From CALVUJ01 sp045119835 (GTDB taxonomy: Bacteria; Bacillota_I; Bacilli_A; RFN20; DUOF01), in contig JBGVED010000068.1 in NCBI GenBank assembly GCA_045119835.1, forward strand, positions 1 through 14,306: a stretch of 14,306 bases of DNA, written 5' to 3'. Within the stretch, counting starts at the first letter, position 1, and each line of letters opens with the position of its first letter. A program made the translations under genes and the position numbers. A model generated the notes under the pieces. That model saw only the letters and a program-made list of their open reading frames with translations. It made no database searches and had not been told where the DNA came from. This document shows, in pieces, positions 5,311-11,645 of this stretch.

Positions 5311-6078
5311 CTATTTTAAAATTTCCACATACTTACCATTAATAAAACCTACTGTGCCATTATTCCATATCGAAAACCAATTATCTAAACAATAACTAAC
5401 TTTAACAATAGTACCCTCTTTAAGCTTCCCTAGTATCTTAGAATTAGCATTTCTTTCGCTTCTGATATTTAAGCTTTCACCGTTTGTATTAATAACTTTA
5501 GCATTACAATCATAAGTACCATTTTTGTATTCAAAAGAATTTATAATCGGTTTTATTGGAAGCTTATTATTAAGTAAACCATTTATACAAGCACTTGCAA
5601 GTTTTTCAGGATTATATAAACCACAGTCCTTTTTATTGCTACAAAATAAGTATTCAATTATCATAGCCTTATTTTTATTATGCTTTAACCAATATAAACT
5701 TTTATTCTCTTTAACACCTCTATTTTTTAATCCTAGTTTCGATATTTCATTACAAATATTCTTCGCCACCTCATGGATCACTTTGTCCGATAAATCATAT
5801 ATTACAACTTCAACTCCATTAGCTTCTAAATTACTATGACTATTTAAGTGATGTGTAATAGCATAATCAACTTGATATGTATTAGCTTTTTTAATTGCTT
5901 CTGATAAGTAATTTTCAGATTTATCAATAGTACAATCATATACTGTATGACCAAGCTTTTTAAGTTCATTTACAAAGTGCTTACCAATTTGCCTAGTACA
6001 TATACTTTCATTTAAAAAACCTATTGCACCACTACCTTTACCATTTAGGGTATGACCATTATTATTTATTATTTTCAC
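5311..6078 (-). CDS. N-acetylmuramoyl-L-alanine amidase with C-terminal SH3 domain
   Basis: Starts at GTG (6078) behind GGAGG. The 255-residue product is an Amidase_3 enzyme: zinc ligands His9 (NNGHT), Glu24 (FLNES) and His77 (THHLNS), and catalytic Glu142 (IIEYLF). A bacterial SH3-type wall-binding domain occupies about 190-255 (LNIRSERNANSKILGKLKEG). The known reaction is cleavage of the bond between N-acetylmuramate and L-alanine in peptidoglycan. No signal peptide is seen, so it needs a holin-like partner or cell lysis to reach the wall, as phage endolysins do. The 32-residue membrane peptide whose stop codon touches this GTG is a candidate partner. It resembles endolysins of clostridial phages in layout and size. 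Confidence 0.9.
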   Translation of the reverse strand: MKIINNNGHTLNGKGSGAIGFLNESICTRQIGKHFVNELKKLGHTVYDCTIDKSENYLSEAIKKANTYQVDYAITHHLNSHSNLEANGVEVVIYDLSDKVIHEVAKNICNEISKLGLKNRGVKENKSLYWLKHNKNKAMIIEYLFCSNKKDCGLYNPEKLASACINGLLNNKLPIKPIINSFEYKNGTYDCNAKVINTNGESLNIRSERNANSKILGKLKEGTIVKVSYCLDNWFSIWNNGTVGFINGKYVEILK

Positions 6079-6177
6079 CTATATACCTCCTTGCATTTTA
6101 TTTACTAAATAAAGAATTATAGACAATAAAAGAGAAATAAAGCCGACTAGAAATCGTATTAGCTTATCTTCTTCCAA
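6079..6177 (-). CDS. 32-residue single-membrane-segment peptide, coupled to amidase
   Basis: TTG start at 6177 with a GGGAGG site 6-7 bases upstream. The product starts MEEDKLIRFLVG, has one strong membrane segment (residues ~8-24), and ends with a short basic-polar tail. The TAG stop directly abuts the GTG of the amidase, and the amidase ribosome site lies inside this gene, so translation is probably coupled. Position suggests a mini-holin or membrane anchor for lysis, but it is far shorter than known UviB/BhlA holins and the function is inference. Confidence 0.6.
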   Translation of the reverse strand: MEEDKLIRFLVGFISLLLSIILYLVNKMQGGI

Positions 6178-6264
6178 AGTAAAACCTCCCTTTAAATGAA
6201 TTAATTATTTAAAGTAATATATTGTTTTTTAATAAATAAAATCCTTTTATCGTGAAACATAATA

Positions 6265-6500
6265 AATGTGGATATTGTTAATAATGTGGATATTAATTTT
6301 AGATAGTGAAATATTCTAAGCTTCTGAAAGTATTGATATAACTTGATTTGAAGGGTGTTAAACTGACATTAGAAATTATGCCAAGCTTTTTAAAGTCTTG
6401 AAAGCTAGTTATTTCAATGTTTAGGTCAAATCCGATACATTCAAATGTCATTTTTAATACAGTATATTATAGATAATATTATCTTATAGATAATATTATC
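6265..6500 (+). other. Probable replication origin: two DnaA-like boxes and two 17-bp iterons
   Basis: Two 12-base direct repeats AATGTGGATATT lie at 6265-6276 and 6283-6294. Each holds TGTGGATAT, one base from the consensus DnaA box (reverse TTATCCACA). At 6467-6483 and 6484-6500 a 17-base unit is repeated exactly and without a gap; it contains the palindrome GATAATATTATC and is a good Rep binding site or melting element. An operator half site (TATCGTGAA) lies at 6248-6256. The Rep candidate starts about 290 bases downstream. The rest of the 6178-6786 gap is AT-rich leader. Confidence 0.65.
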
Positions 6501-6583
6501 CTTATTGTTACGTTCTTATTTGTTTTTTATGGGAAAAAACTAGCTTTTAGATTTTAATTTTTATTATGGTGAAATTTACAATA

Positions 6584-6611
6584 TTAACTTTTAAAAAATT
6601 TATGTTATTAT
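6584..6611 (+). promoter_or_regulatory. Rep promoter
   Basis: TTAACT (6584-6589), 16-base spacer, TATTAT (6606-6611) preceded by TGt, an extended -10. It would give a leader of about 169 bases before the Rep start, containing the whole antisense RNA target. Confidence 0.6.
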
Positions 6612-6650
6612 TTACTAGATTAAAATTTTATTTGCAGAAATGAATAGAAA

Positions 6651-6715
6651 TAAAAAAAGTTTCTTTCGGCAAAAAAGAAACTCTAATTATTATTTATAAA
6701 ATTCTTTAGTTAATC
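6651..6715 (-). ncRNA. Candidate antisense RNA controlling Rep expression (~65 nt)
   Basis: On the minus strand there is TTTACA (6750-6745), a 17-base spacer and TATGAT (6727-6722), a strong vegetative promoter. About 45-60 bases downstream is a perfect 9-bp hairpin (arms 6674-6682 and 6658-6666) followed by seven U on the minus strand, a textbook terminator. No gene exists on this strand here, so promoter and terminator together define a short RNA. It is fully complementary to the Rep leader about 70-135 bases before the Rep start. Counter-transcribed RNAs of this layout set copy number in many Gram-positive plasmids; the mechanism here (attenuation or translation block) is not visible. Confidence 0.65.
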
Positions 6716-6786
6716 GTATATATCATAATATTTTTGTAGAATTTTGTAAATAGAAATTATTTCTTTTATTTCTCTAGGAGAGGGAA

Positions 6787-7602
6787 ATGGTAGATAAAGA
6801 AGAACTTCAAAGAGCAAAAGAATACTATCTAAAAAAATTTGAAGAAGAAAATATCAAAAAAAGAGAAGAACTAAAAGAAACCTTAAAGTATATAGCGAAT
6901 AATTATTCATACAAAAAGGGTGAAGTTACAAAGGAGGTTTTCAATTTACCAATGCCAACATCAAAAGAGTTTTTAAGCAAAAGGGGATTAAATATAAAAA
7001 TTTATGGATATATAATGCTTAATTCAAAATGGGGTGGTAAATATGCTAATCCAAACGATAGATATTTGTATAAACAAGAGTGGGAAGAAGTAATTAAAAA
7101 TGCTTGTGAGGACTTAAATATTTCTCAAAGTACAATCAAAAGACATATTAATAAATTAAAAGCTAATGATATAAAATTAATAGCTTTAACTAAGGTTGAT
7201 AATAAATTAGTATATAAAATTAACTATGGATCATTTAATACTGAAACGGGATTAATTGATAAATATGTTTTGATAGATAATATAGCTTTAAGAAAATTAA
7301 TAAATGCCTATAGCGATTATCCACTTAGAATATATTTATATATGCTATATGCACTTAAAAAAGGTGAAAGAAAAATAAATCAAAAGACTTTATGTGATGT
7401 AGTCGGTTTAGCTTCAAATACTAGGTATGTAATTAGTGATAGTGTAGACGCTTTAATTGATGGTGGTTTCATAAATGTTAGATGTGAATATGAAAATAAT
7501 ATAATTATTAAAAATGGTGTTGAGGTAGAACATACTACTCCACATTATTATTATTCACTATGTAGTGATTATTTAAAAGATAGTAGACTTAAAAAAAGAT
7601 AA
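6787..7602 (+). CDS. Probable plasmid replication initiator (winged-helix, 271 aa)
   Basis: Starts at ATG behind GGAGAGGG. The 271-residue product has a charged N-terminal helix (1-40). Two winged-helix-like DNA-binding units follow: one around residues 100-128 (LNISQSTIKRHINKLK), the other around 197-232 (INQKTLCDVVGL, then ISDSVDALIDGGFINV). There is no HUH nuclease, primase or rolling-circle motif, so theta replication is more likely. I cannot assign a named Rep family. The placement after DnaA-like boxes, iterons and an antisense-controlled leader supports the initiator role; a transcription regulator is the alternative. A strong terminator follows. Confidence 0.65.
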   Translation: MVDKEELQRAKEYYLKKFEEENIKKREELKETLKYIANNYSYKKGEVTKEVFNLPMPTSKEFLSKRGLNIKIYGYIMLNSKWGGKYANPNDRYLYKQEWEEVIKNACEDLNISQSTIKRHINKLKANDIKLIALTKVDNKLVYKINYGSFNTETGLIDKYVLIDNIALRKLINAYSDYPLRIYLYMLYALKKGERKINQKTLCDVVGLASNTRYVISDSVDALIDGGFINVRCEYENNIIIKNGVEVEHTTPHYYYSLCSDYLKDSRLKKR

Positions 7603-7610
7603 TATATATT

Positions 7611-7662
7611 AAGCTTCTAATACTAATAAAAACGATTTAATTGGTGCTAGAAGCTTTTTTAT
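7611..7662 (+). terminator. Terminator after Rep
   Basis: AAGCTTCTA (7611-7619) pairs with TAGAAGCTT (7648-7656), followed by a T run. Both arms carry AAGCTT. Confidence 0.85.
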
Positions 7663-7715
7663 TTGCTTAATTGATAAATTACTAGGGTAAGTTTAATTTT
7701 TGTGTTACAATAGGG

Positions 7716-7747
7716 TTATAAATATTTTAGGGGTGAAATATTTATAA
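7716..7747 (+). promoter_or_regulatory. 12-bp perfect dyad before the HTH gene
   Basis: TTATAAATATTT (7716-7727) and its exact inverse at 7736-7747 around an 8-base G-rich centre, 49 bases before the next start codon. It overlaps a -10-like TATAAA. Candidate operator for autoregulation. Confidence 0.5.
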
Positions 7748-7795
7748 TTATCTTTAATCATAGTTTTTTTATTTTTTTGGGGGGATTTATTAAAA

Positions 7796-8254
7796 ATGGA
7801 TAAAAGAATATTTAATAGTTTAACTATCATTGAACAAATTAATTACTTCAATGAAAAGCTTAGAGAAGGCTTTAACATTACACAAATTTGTTCGGATATA
7901 AATATATCATACAATACTGTTAGGGATAGATTTAGTAAAAGTTTTTACAGTTACAATAAAATAACTAATAGGTATGAGTGTGTAGAAAAGCTGTTTCCAC
8001 TTGATGAAGAAGTAATTGAAAAGGCTTTAGAAAGAGTTGTTACTAAATTATTTAACTCTCCACAACATTATGATTTTAGTAATAAGCTTATCATAGAGCC
8101 GAAGCAACAAGATATGATAGTTCATAGGTCTTTTAGAATCTATGCTAGTGTATTAAATAGTTTTTTAGAATTTTGCGATAAATCTAACTACAATCAATAT
8201 GAAATCCTTTCTAAATTTATCGAAGAAGGTATTAAAAATTTTTCTCATTGTTAA
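7796..8254 (+). CDS. DNA-binding protein with N-terminal HTH and C-terminal ribbon-helix-helix-like region (152 aa)
   Basis: ATG behind a six-G run 11 bases upstream. Residues ~18-48 form a helix-turn-helix (LREGFNITQICSDINISYN, then TVRDRF). Residues ~108-150 (HRSFRIYASVLNSFLEFCDK, then a closing helix) look like the end of a ribbon-helix-helix or coiled dimer region found in clostridial plasmid proteins that follow rep genes. No ParA or ParM partner is present in the window. Roles in partition, copy control or transcription are all possible. It is the best local candidate to bind the dyad at 7716-7747 or the twin motif at 8613-8671. Confidence 0.65.
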   Translation: MDKRIFNSLTIIEQINYFNEKLREGFNITQICSDINISYNTVRDRFSKSFYSYNKITNRYECVEKLFPLDEEVIEKALERVVTKLFNSPQHYDFSNKLIIEPKQQDMIVHRSFRIYASVLNSFLEFCDKSNYNQYEILSKFIEEGIKNFSHC

Positions 8255-8302
8255 ATAACAACTATATTTAAATAACTGTAACTATATTTTTTTTATTGTA
8301 CT

Positions 8303-8330
8303 AAGGATATATTAATTTATATCCTTTTCC
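8303..8330 (+). terminator. Terminator after the HTH gene
   Basis: AAGGATATA and TATATCCTT arms followed by TTCC; short U tract, moderate strength. Confidence 0.6.
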
Positions 8331-8445
8331 GTTATGCAAAAAAATCAATTTAAGTAAGCTTCTAATCAATTCTAAATGAATAATAGACTAATTATATGAC
8401 TAATAAATTTAAGAAGCTTAAAATCGAATTTAAAACTTTGTATAA

Positions 8446-8484
8446 AAAAATAACTAGCTTATATCAGGCTAGTTATTTTTATAA
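8446..8484 (+). terminator. Orphan terminator
   Basis: AAATAACTAGC (8448-8458) pairs with GCTAGTTATTT (8468-8478), followed by TT and AT-rich sequence. No gene lies directly upstream, so it may end read-through or an unseen small RNA from 8331-8446. Confidence 0.7.
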
Positions 8485-8612
8485 TTAATAATTGATAAAA
8501 CTAAAAACATAAATTTAAAAAAATAAAGTAGATTTGAATAAAATAAAAAAATAAATTTTAAAAGTCTAAATTTAAATAAAATATAAATTAAATTTTTCCT
8601 AGCTAGAATGTA

Positions 8613-8671
8613 CTAGAGTTACCAAGTCTAGCACAAATATTTAATATCAGAGTTACCAAGTCCAATATTAA
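8613..8671 (+). repeat. Twin hairpins displaying the same loop
   Basis: The 14-base string AGAGTTACCAAGTC occurs at 8615-8628 and 8649-8662, 34 bases apart. Each is closed by its own different stem: CTAGA/TCTAG (8613-8631) and TTAATAT/ATATTAA (8641-8671). Same loop with different paired arms suggests structure matters, in RNA or as a paired protein site. Confidence 0.55.
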
Positions 8672-8759
8672 TTTAAATAAAACAAATTATAAACATTTGA
8701 CATTATTTATATATAATATACCTCTTAATTATACCATTTTTTTGGAAAAGATTAAACAT

Positions 8760-8925
8760 AAAAAAAGCTTCGCAACATTTCTCGAAAGTGCTTTTAAATA
8801 ACCTTCGGTTTAGCCCATATTACAATGAAAGTTTTTTGATTTATGAAAGTTTAAGAATGTAATCCCACCCACCCAAGCTAATAGGATAAGTGTTATCGTG
8901 CTAAAGCAACTCAACACTTTTTATA
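8760..8925 (+). ncRNA. Candidate small RNA with C-rich single-stranded patch
   Basis: A compact hairpin ATTACA/TGTAAT (8819-8824 with 8858-8863) is followed at once by CCCACCCACCC (8864-8874), very unusual in this AT-rich DNA. A terminator-like hairpin comes next, AAGTGTT/AACACTT (8888-8894 with 8913-8919) with an inner TGCT/AGCA and a T run. Upstream, TTGACA at 8697-8702 lacks a well-spaced -10, so the promoter is unclear. No ORF is present. The C-rich patch could pair with the G-rich ribosome sites of this plasmid (inference). Confidence 0.35.
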
Positions 8926-9119
8926 TATATATTACACATCACATGAAAGTGTAATAAAAAAGTAATATATCGGTAATATGGTTGTTTGCAGTATTTTTGA
9001 TAAGCTTCTTATTGATGATAATACTAATAGTGAAAGAGCATAAAAGCAATTATTATTATAGTTATATATATATAGTTATAGTGTTATATATACTGTTATA
9101 CCTATTAATATTACTTAAC

Positions 9120-9750
9120 TTCATTTAGGTACGGTCGGCACATGGTTGCCGACACTATTCCGTAAGCCTTTTTCACTTTGTAGTGAATGAAGCTTAGTTT
9201 ATTTTTATTTAGTAATTCACTATATCGTGAAAGCTTATTTCCTCGTTAGGCGTGAAAAATGTCTTACTCCATACAATTTAAGCCACAACACAAATTAAGC
9301 TTCCTAGAGCCTTTTAAATGAATTTTAGAAGCTTAACCTATGATATATATTGAATTATTTTGTTGTGTCTTAAATTGAAAATCGGTCTTGCGACACCAAT
9401 ATTATAGTTTATTATTTTCTCCTTAGTAATTTATTTCTGATAGAAGCTTACTTTCGGTATATTAAGGCTTCGCCTATTCCCCTCCTTGACTTTTGTTGTG
9501 GGTGATTAAAATATCTAAACTTTATGAACTGAAAAAATTTAGATATTTTAATCACAGTTTTTTAGTGGAAGTCAATTCCTCGCCACACCCGAAGCCAAGT
9601 TATAATAAATTATAATTTGAGTGCTACATCTTAATCTTACATTATCGAGTTGTTACGACCTTAGTATTAAAATACAATGGTCGCTTTAGGATATTTTTGC
9701 TTCGCAAAAATTTTTATTTCGTGTTGTAACAACAATATAAATTATTAGTA
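9120..9750 (-). ncRNA. Candidate large structured RNA (right copy)
   Basis: Same helical plan as the left candidate, read on the minus strand (GNRA loop GTC-GCAA-GAC around 9385-9394). Transcription of both copies would run inward, from the outer edge of each repeat towards the interior region. No confident promoter or U-tract terminator is visible. Confidence 0.42.
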
Positions 9751-9775
9751 TCATCCACTTTCTATTGCTTTTAAG
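9120..9775 (-). repeat. Large inverted repeat, right copy (656 bp)
   Basis: Reverse complement of 1960-2643. The long nested helices keep both arms; the hairpin at 9694-9710 is closed here by only 3 bases, where the left copy has a 39-base loop with its own extra ACTTTT/AAAAGT stem. Two TTCAC-N6-GTGAA palindromes lie at 9172-9187 and 9216-9231, at the same places as in the left copy. Confidence 0.93.
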
Positions 9776-9836
9776 GTGAAAAGACTATGGTCAACACTCG
9801 GTACTCTTTTTGGTAAAATTTACATCTTTTTTCTTG

Positions 9837-9859
9837 TATAAAATTCCCTACATAGTGAA
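9837..9859 (+). promoter_or_regulatory. -10 element overlapped by TTCAC-N6-GTGAA-type operator
   Basis: TATAAA (9837-9842), then after one base TTCCCTACATAGTGAA (9844-9859). The same arrangement occurs at 10506-10528 and 12592-12615. Confidence 0.65.
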
Positions 9860-9889
9860 ATACTAAAAATAAAAAGGTGGTTTTGATAT

Positions 9890-10054
9890 ATGAAAAAAAT
9901 ATTGATAGAGTATGTTTGTCCAAGTTTGGAATTAATGGAAATAGAAAGCGATTTTAATTGGGATGATATGGATTTTATTGATGAAATGAGTTTAAAAAGT
10001 TTGGATAATTTATCAGAAAAAGAACAACAAGAATATTTAAATTATTTGGGATAG
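9890..10054 (+). CDS. Micropeptide, VCPSLE paralogue, right copy (54 aa)
   Basis: ATG behind AAGGTGG. The 54-residue product starts MKKILIEYVCPSLELMEIE and continues into an acidic, D/E/N-rich helical tail ending EYLNYLG. The string KILIEYVCPSLE and the leader sequence match the 38-residue protein at 1100-1216. The two genes mirror each other just outside the inverted repeats. No known family, no membrane segment. Its promoter carries the recurrent palindrome over the start region, so it is probably repressed by the same factor as the ArdA-like gene. A terminator overlaps its stop. Confidence 0.72.
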   Translation: MKKILIEYVCPSLELMEIESDFNWDDMDFIDEMSLKSLDNLSEKEQQEYLNYLG

Positions 10055-10078
10055 GCTTCGCCTATTCTTTTTATTATA
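10049..10078 (+). terminator. Terminator after right micropeptide
   Basis: GATAGGC/GCCTATT with a TTC loop and a following T run, overlapping the stop codon. Confidence 0.75.
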
Positions 10079-10088
10079 TAAAAAATAA

Positions 10089-10105
10089 GGTAGTTAAAAA
10101 CTACC
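10089..10105 (-). terminator. Terminator of the 103-aa gene
   Basis: GGTAGTT/AACTACC with a 3-base loop; on the minus strand it is followed by TTATTTTTTAT. Confidence 0.7.
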
Positions 10106-10417
10106 CTAGTTTAAACTCCTATAATTTTCGACTATAGGAAAAGCAATATTTTTTCGTTTTAATAAAAATCTTATATCATCCAAATATGAGGACATTATAT
10201 CCTTATTGAAACGGTCTTTATATGTGCTTATTTGAATTTTAAATCTTGTATCATCTATTTGTGTCCAATTAACAGAATTAATTTCATTTTGTTTTAAATA
10301 ATAATATATATTTTCTATTTCATCCTCAAATTGTTCTTGAGCTTCTTCCCTTTCTTCTTCATCTTTTATTGAATTTATATCCTTGTTTGAGCATATTTTT
10401 AATAAATAATTATCCAT
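10106..10417 (-). CDS. Acidic protein of unknown function (103 aa)
   Basis: ATG behind AAAGGTGGTA. The product begins MDNYLLKICSNKDIN, has a strongly acidic helix (KDEEEREEAQEQFEDEIENI), then a possible beta part (NSVNWTQIDDTRFKIQIS) and a basic stretch (DIRFLLKRKN). No membrane segment and no family that I recognise. Divergent from the ArdA-like gene; the 151 bases between hold the ArdA-like promoter and operator. Acidity and neighbourhood would fit an anti-defence protein, but nothing in the sequence proves that. Confidence 0.65.
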   Translation of the reverse strand: MDNYLLKICSNKDINSIKDEEEREEAQEQFEDEIENIYYYLKQNEINSVNWTQIDDTRFKIQISTYKDRFNKDIMSSYLDDIRFLLKRKNIAFPIVENYRSLN

Positions 10418-10505
10418 ATCCTATACCACCTTTTATAGTTTATTTTTATATACTTAGTATGTGCATTTTTATTTTTTATATTCACATTATCGAGATTTAT
10501 TTATG

Positions 10506-10528
10506 TATAAAATTCGCTATATAGTGAA
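10506..10528 (+). promoter_or_regulatory. -10 element overlapped by operator, ArdA-like gene
   Basis: TATAAA (10506-10511), then TTCGCTATATAGTGAA (10513-10528). The block GTATAAAATTC..CTA is shared with the promoter at 9837. Transcription would start in the palindrome, leaving a ~45-base leader. Confidence 0.68.
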
Positions 10529-10568
10529 ATACTATAACTATAAAATATTAATTTTGGAGGTTTTAAAA

Positions 10569-11048
10569 ATGCACACAGTATCGCTAATGGCTTTAGGAAG
10601 TGGTGTTTGGGAGTATTTCGATATAAAGGATAAAGAGGACTTAAAAAAAGCTTACAAGGACTTTGATAATAGGGTAGCATTTGGTGGTGATATAGAACTT
10701 CAATATATAGATGGCTCTTTGAGTGGATATAGCTGTTCAGTATTCAATGAAATCATGGACTTATTAGAAGAATATAACGAGGATATAGATACAATAAGTA
10801 ATATAGTAAATGCGACTTGTAACATTGAAGAAACTAAAAGAATATTAAATGATAAAAATTTCGGTTTTTATCATGGCTCTACTGAAAGCGAAGCATTTCG
10901 AGATTATTTAATTGATACTGATTTCTTTTATGACATTCCAGAGGACAAACATTCTTATATTGATATAGAAAAGGTTAAAAGGGATTATTATTTTATAGAC
11001 ATACATCCGTCAAACGAACTAGAAAAGTATTTATTTATATTTAATTAA
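10569..11048 (+). CDS. ArdA-like antirestriction protein (159 aa)
   Basis: Start chosen at the ATG behind TTTTGGAGG; an earlier in-frame ATG at 10461 lies upstream of the promoter and has no ribosome site. The 159-residue acidic product follows ArdA organisation: an N-terminal part with GSGVWEYFDIKDKEDLKKAY, a middle helical part (FNEIMDLLEEYNEDID), and a C-terminal part with FYHGSTESEAFRDYLI and SYIDIEKVKRDYYFI. ArdA proteins are DNA mimics that block type I restriction enzymes and help plasmids enter a new cell. The match is by pattern, not by clear identity. Control by the recurrent palindrome fits a gene switched on during entry, before repressor builds up (inference). Confidence 0.6.
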   Translation: MHTVSLMALGSGVWEYFDIKDKEDLKKAYKDFDNRVAFGGDIELQYIDGSLSGYSCSVFNEIMDLLEEYNEDIDTISNIVNATCNIEETKRILNDKNFGFYHGSTESEAFRDYLIDTDFFYDIPEDKHSYIDIEKVKRDYYFIDIHPSNELEKYLFIFN

Positions 11049-11075
11049 TAGAAGCTTTTACGCTTCTATTTTTAT
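11047..11075 (+). terminator. Terminator after ArdA-like gene
   Basis: AATAGAAGC (11047-11055) pairs with GCTTCTATT (11062-11070), then TTTATT. Contains an AAGCTT site. Confidence 0.8.
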
Positions 11076-11077
11076 TG

Positions 11078-11266
11078 TTAAAAAGGTATTTCTGTGTCTT
11101 GTATTTCTTTAATTTTATTGTTTACCTTTTCAAGTAGTCCAAGCTCTTTTAACGCTTGTTTAATGTACGATACTTCAATAAGTAATATATTTTTTTGCTC
11201 TTTAATTTCGTTATAATCCTTATTTAGATTATTTATCATTTGTACGGCTTCATCATAATCTAACAT
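11078..11266 (-). CDS. Small coiled-coil protein of unknown function (62 aa)
   Basis: ATG behind AAGGAG. The product (start MLDYDEAVQMINNLNKDYNE) is nearly all helix with heptad-like I/L spacing through residues 8-55, suggesting a coiled coil. Second gene of a minus-strand pair: its ribosome site overlaps the stop codon of the 98-aa gene, so translation is probably coupled. No family recognised. Confidence 0.65.
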   Translation of the reverse strand: MLDYDEAVQMINNLNKDYNEIKEQKNILLIEVSYIKQALKELGLLEKVNNKIKEIQDTEIPF

Positions 11267-11277
11267 ATATAAACTCC

Positions 11278-11574
11278 TTATTTTTTCATTTCTTCAAATT
11301 CATTATTATTATAAATAAACATTAGTTTATTGGATTTATTATTTTTAATTTTAGATATTAAATTATTATCTTTTTCAATTTCACTTATTAATAATTCAAT
11401 TTCAATTTTATTTTCTTCATAGATACATACAAGGCTTGATGTATATTCTTTTAGATCCTTTAGTCTTTTATTTTCGTCTACTGATAAAAAATATACTTTT
11501 TCCTCACTAGCTTCATAGATTCCTTTTATAAATTCCTCCCCACCGTTAAGCATAAATAATAAATCTTTATTCAT
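11278..11574 (-). CDS. Protein of unknown function (98 aa)
   Basis: Best start is the ATG at 11574: AAAGGAG lies 8 bases upstream, while the in-frame GTG at 11583 falls inside that ribosome site. The 98-residue product begins MNKDLLFMLNGGEEFIKG, with strands around VYFLSV and SLVCIY, then a long helix (IEIELLISEIEKDNNLISK), then LMFIYNN. No membrane segment, no known family. First gene of the pair with 11078-11266. A -10 TATAAT lies upstream, with the terminator at 11619-11645 in the -35 region. Confidence 0.65.
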   Translation of the reverse strand: MNKDLLFMLNGGEEFIKGIYEASEEKVYFLSVDENKRLKDLKEYTSSLVCIYEENKIEIELLISEIEKDNNLISKIKNNKSNKLMFIYNNNEFEEMKK

Positions 11575-11618
11575 ATATAACACTCCTTTTATATTAATTT
11601 AATAAAATTATATAACAA

Positions 11619-11645
11619 AAAAGAAGCTTGTATTAAGCTTCTTTT
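11619..11645. terminator. Bidirectional hairpin terminator
   Basis: AAAAGAAGCTT and AAGCTTCTTTT around a 5-base loop; T runs on both strands. Two AAGCTT sites. Confidence 0.65.

Larger units (their letters stand above)
8331..9119. other. Gene-free interval before the right inverted repeat
   Basis: About 790 bases with no credible gene on either strand. It holds a terminator (8446-8484), an A-rich stretch (8490-8590), twin hairpins (8613-8671), a candidate small RNA with a C-rich patch (8760-8925) and an AT-rich run of TATA-type repeats (9045-9110) leading into the inverted repeat. Confidence 0.7.

Noticed and set aside
5525..5839. Plus-strand 104-residue ORF inside the amidase
   Set aside because: Shadow of a well-supported amidase frame with intact catalytic residues.
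8697..8722. Strong promoter from TTGACA at 8697
   Set aside because: No -10 at 16-18 bases; the nearest TATAAT is only 9 bases away.
10461..10568. 36-codon N-terminal extension of the ArdA-like gene
   Set aside because: The promoter and operator lie inside it, and a strong GGAGG site precedes the later ATG at 10569.
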